Assembly (NCBI GenBank): GCA_963680875.1
Contig: OY804589.1
Span: forward strand, 27,764,353-27,828,352
Reading direction: 5' to 3'
DNA length: 64,000 nucleotides
DNA from: Bathymodiolus brooksi
Taxonomy: Eukaryota > Mollusca > Bivalvia > Mytilida > Modiolidae
In this document: in pieces, positions 63,684 through 64,000 of the stretch
Layout: each line of letters starts with the position of its first letter
How positions within the stretch are numbered: position 1 is the first letter of the stretch
Notes under the pieces: model-generated
The model's input: only the letters and a program-made list of their open reading frames with translations
Told to the model about the DNA's origin: nothing
The model's database searches: none
Position numbers and translations under genes: made by a program

Positions 63684-64000
63684 TAGTGGTGCACCGATCA
63701 TCGGAAACATCGACTAATCAGTCGGACATCATCATACAATCCGATGATCGATTCTTAAACCTTGCGGTCGATTCTGATTCTATAGTGTCTAAAATATATA
63801 TGCTTAACTTTGTTCTTTGGTTGTTTTTTTTTTTTTTTTTTGGTCTCCATACTGACAAAAATATTGCAGTTTTATCCCAGCTGGTTTTTTTTGCCCTCAT
63901 ACTGTCAAACATCTGGCAGTTTTGTCCAAGCCTACTTTTGACAGTCAGTCAATACACATTTTTGGACTAGTCTATTATTTACCTACTTCCCAGAATAGTC
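63684..64000. mobile_element. Left end of a hAT-like element (runs off the window)
   Basis: 'tagtggtgcaccgatcatcg' resembles hAT terminal sequences, followed by 'gactaatcagtcggacatca'. Only the start is in view. Confidence 0.4.

Larger units (their letters stand above)
61321..63684. mobile_element. 2.36-kb TIR element with nested insertions
   Basis: AGTTGACAGTATACACTGAT continues with 'aaatgctgagcat' at the left and is inverted at the right ('atgctcagcatttatcagtg' to 'ctgtcaact'). Further inside, the paired copies of 'ctcagcat' and 'gctgagcc' extend the arms past 80 bp, loosely. It contains the hairpin at 61690 and the Tc1-like element at 61937. The target duplication is not resolved. Confidence 0.65.

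Noticed and set aside
61320..64000. Search for the N-terminal DNAJC7 exons
   Set aside because: No segment with the expected TPR residues and splice sites could be found; most likely they lie beyond the window.

Overview
This window is a stretch of animal nuclear DNA, AT-rich and full of repeats. It is almost certainly from a mollusc. The signs are spliced genes with long introns, dozens of tRNA-derived SINEs that share a 3' domain of the kind seen in gastropod and bivalve genomes, dispersed repeats built on 'caagatggccgcc' and 'gctcacctgac' motifs, and a DUF4773-type secreted protein. The species cannot be fixed from sequence alone. I see no bacterial genes, CRISPR arrays or rRNA genes.

Three genes can be supported, all by splice sites with matching phase. 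(1) On + at 7758-12822, a four-exon gene encodes a secreted, eight-cysteine, DUF4773-like protein of 176 residues. (2) On + at 22432-37379, an eight-exon gene encodes a 204-residue BAR-only protein with an amphiphysin/BIN-like N-BAR layout. (3) On - at 44581-61295, ten exons encode 405 residues of DNAJC7, a TPR plus J-domain HSP70/HSP90 co-chaperone. Its N-terminal ~90 residues lie beyond the right edge or were not found. The BAR gene and DNAJC7 converge tail to tail, about 7.2 kb apart. No functional link between the three genes is evident.

The rest is mobile and tandem-repeated DNA. Left part (1-7757): a small TIR element, a 13/39-bp satellite, a SINE, a broken non-LTR retrotransposon on - (3936-6734) and a long palindrome. 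12.8-22.4 kb: SINEs, an element with ~78-bp TIRs and a 9-bp target duplication, and a (TGAT)n tract. The BAR gene introns hold several satellites with unit lengths of 21, 32, 33 and 74 bp and a MULE-like foldback element inserted cleanly into one of the arrays. 38-44.5 kb: AT-rich DNA with SINEs, pogo-like MITEs, a hAT-like element and a 39-bp array. The DNAJC7 introns carry SINEs, a 598-bp element with near-perfect 143-bp inverted arms, a pogo-like element whose end is tandemly amplified, a 164-bp repeat element and a 30-bp satellite. The right end is a nested set of TIR elements.

The most unusual material is structural: foldback elements with clean target duplications, palindromes that drifted in sequence but stayed self-complementary, SINE families that share a tail but differ in head (with one chimera), and arrays that appear to have grown out of transposon ends or SINE tails.
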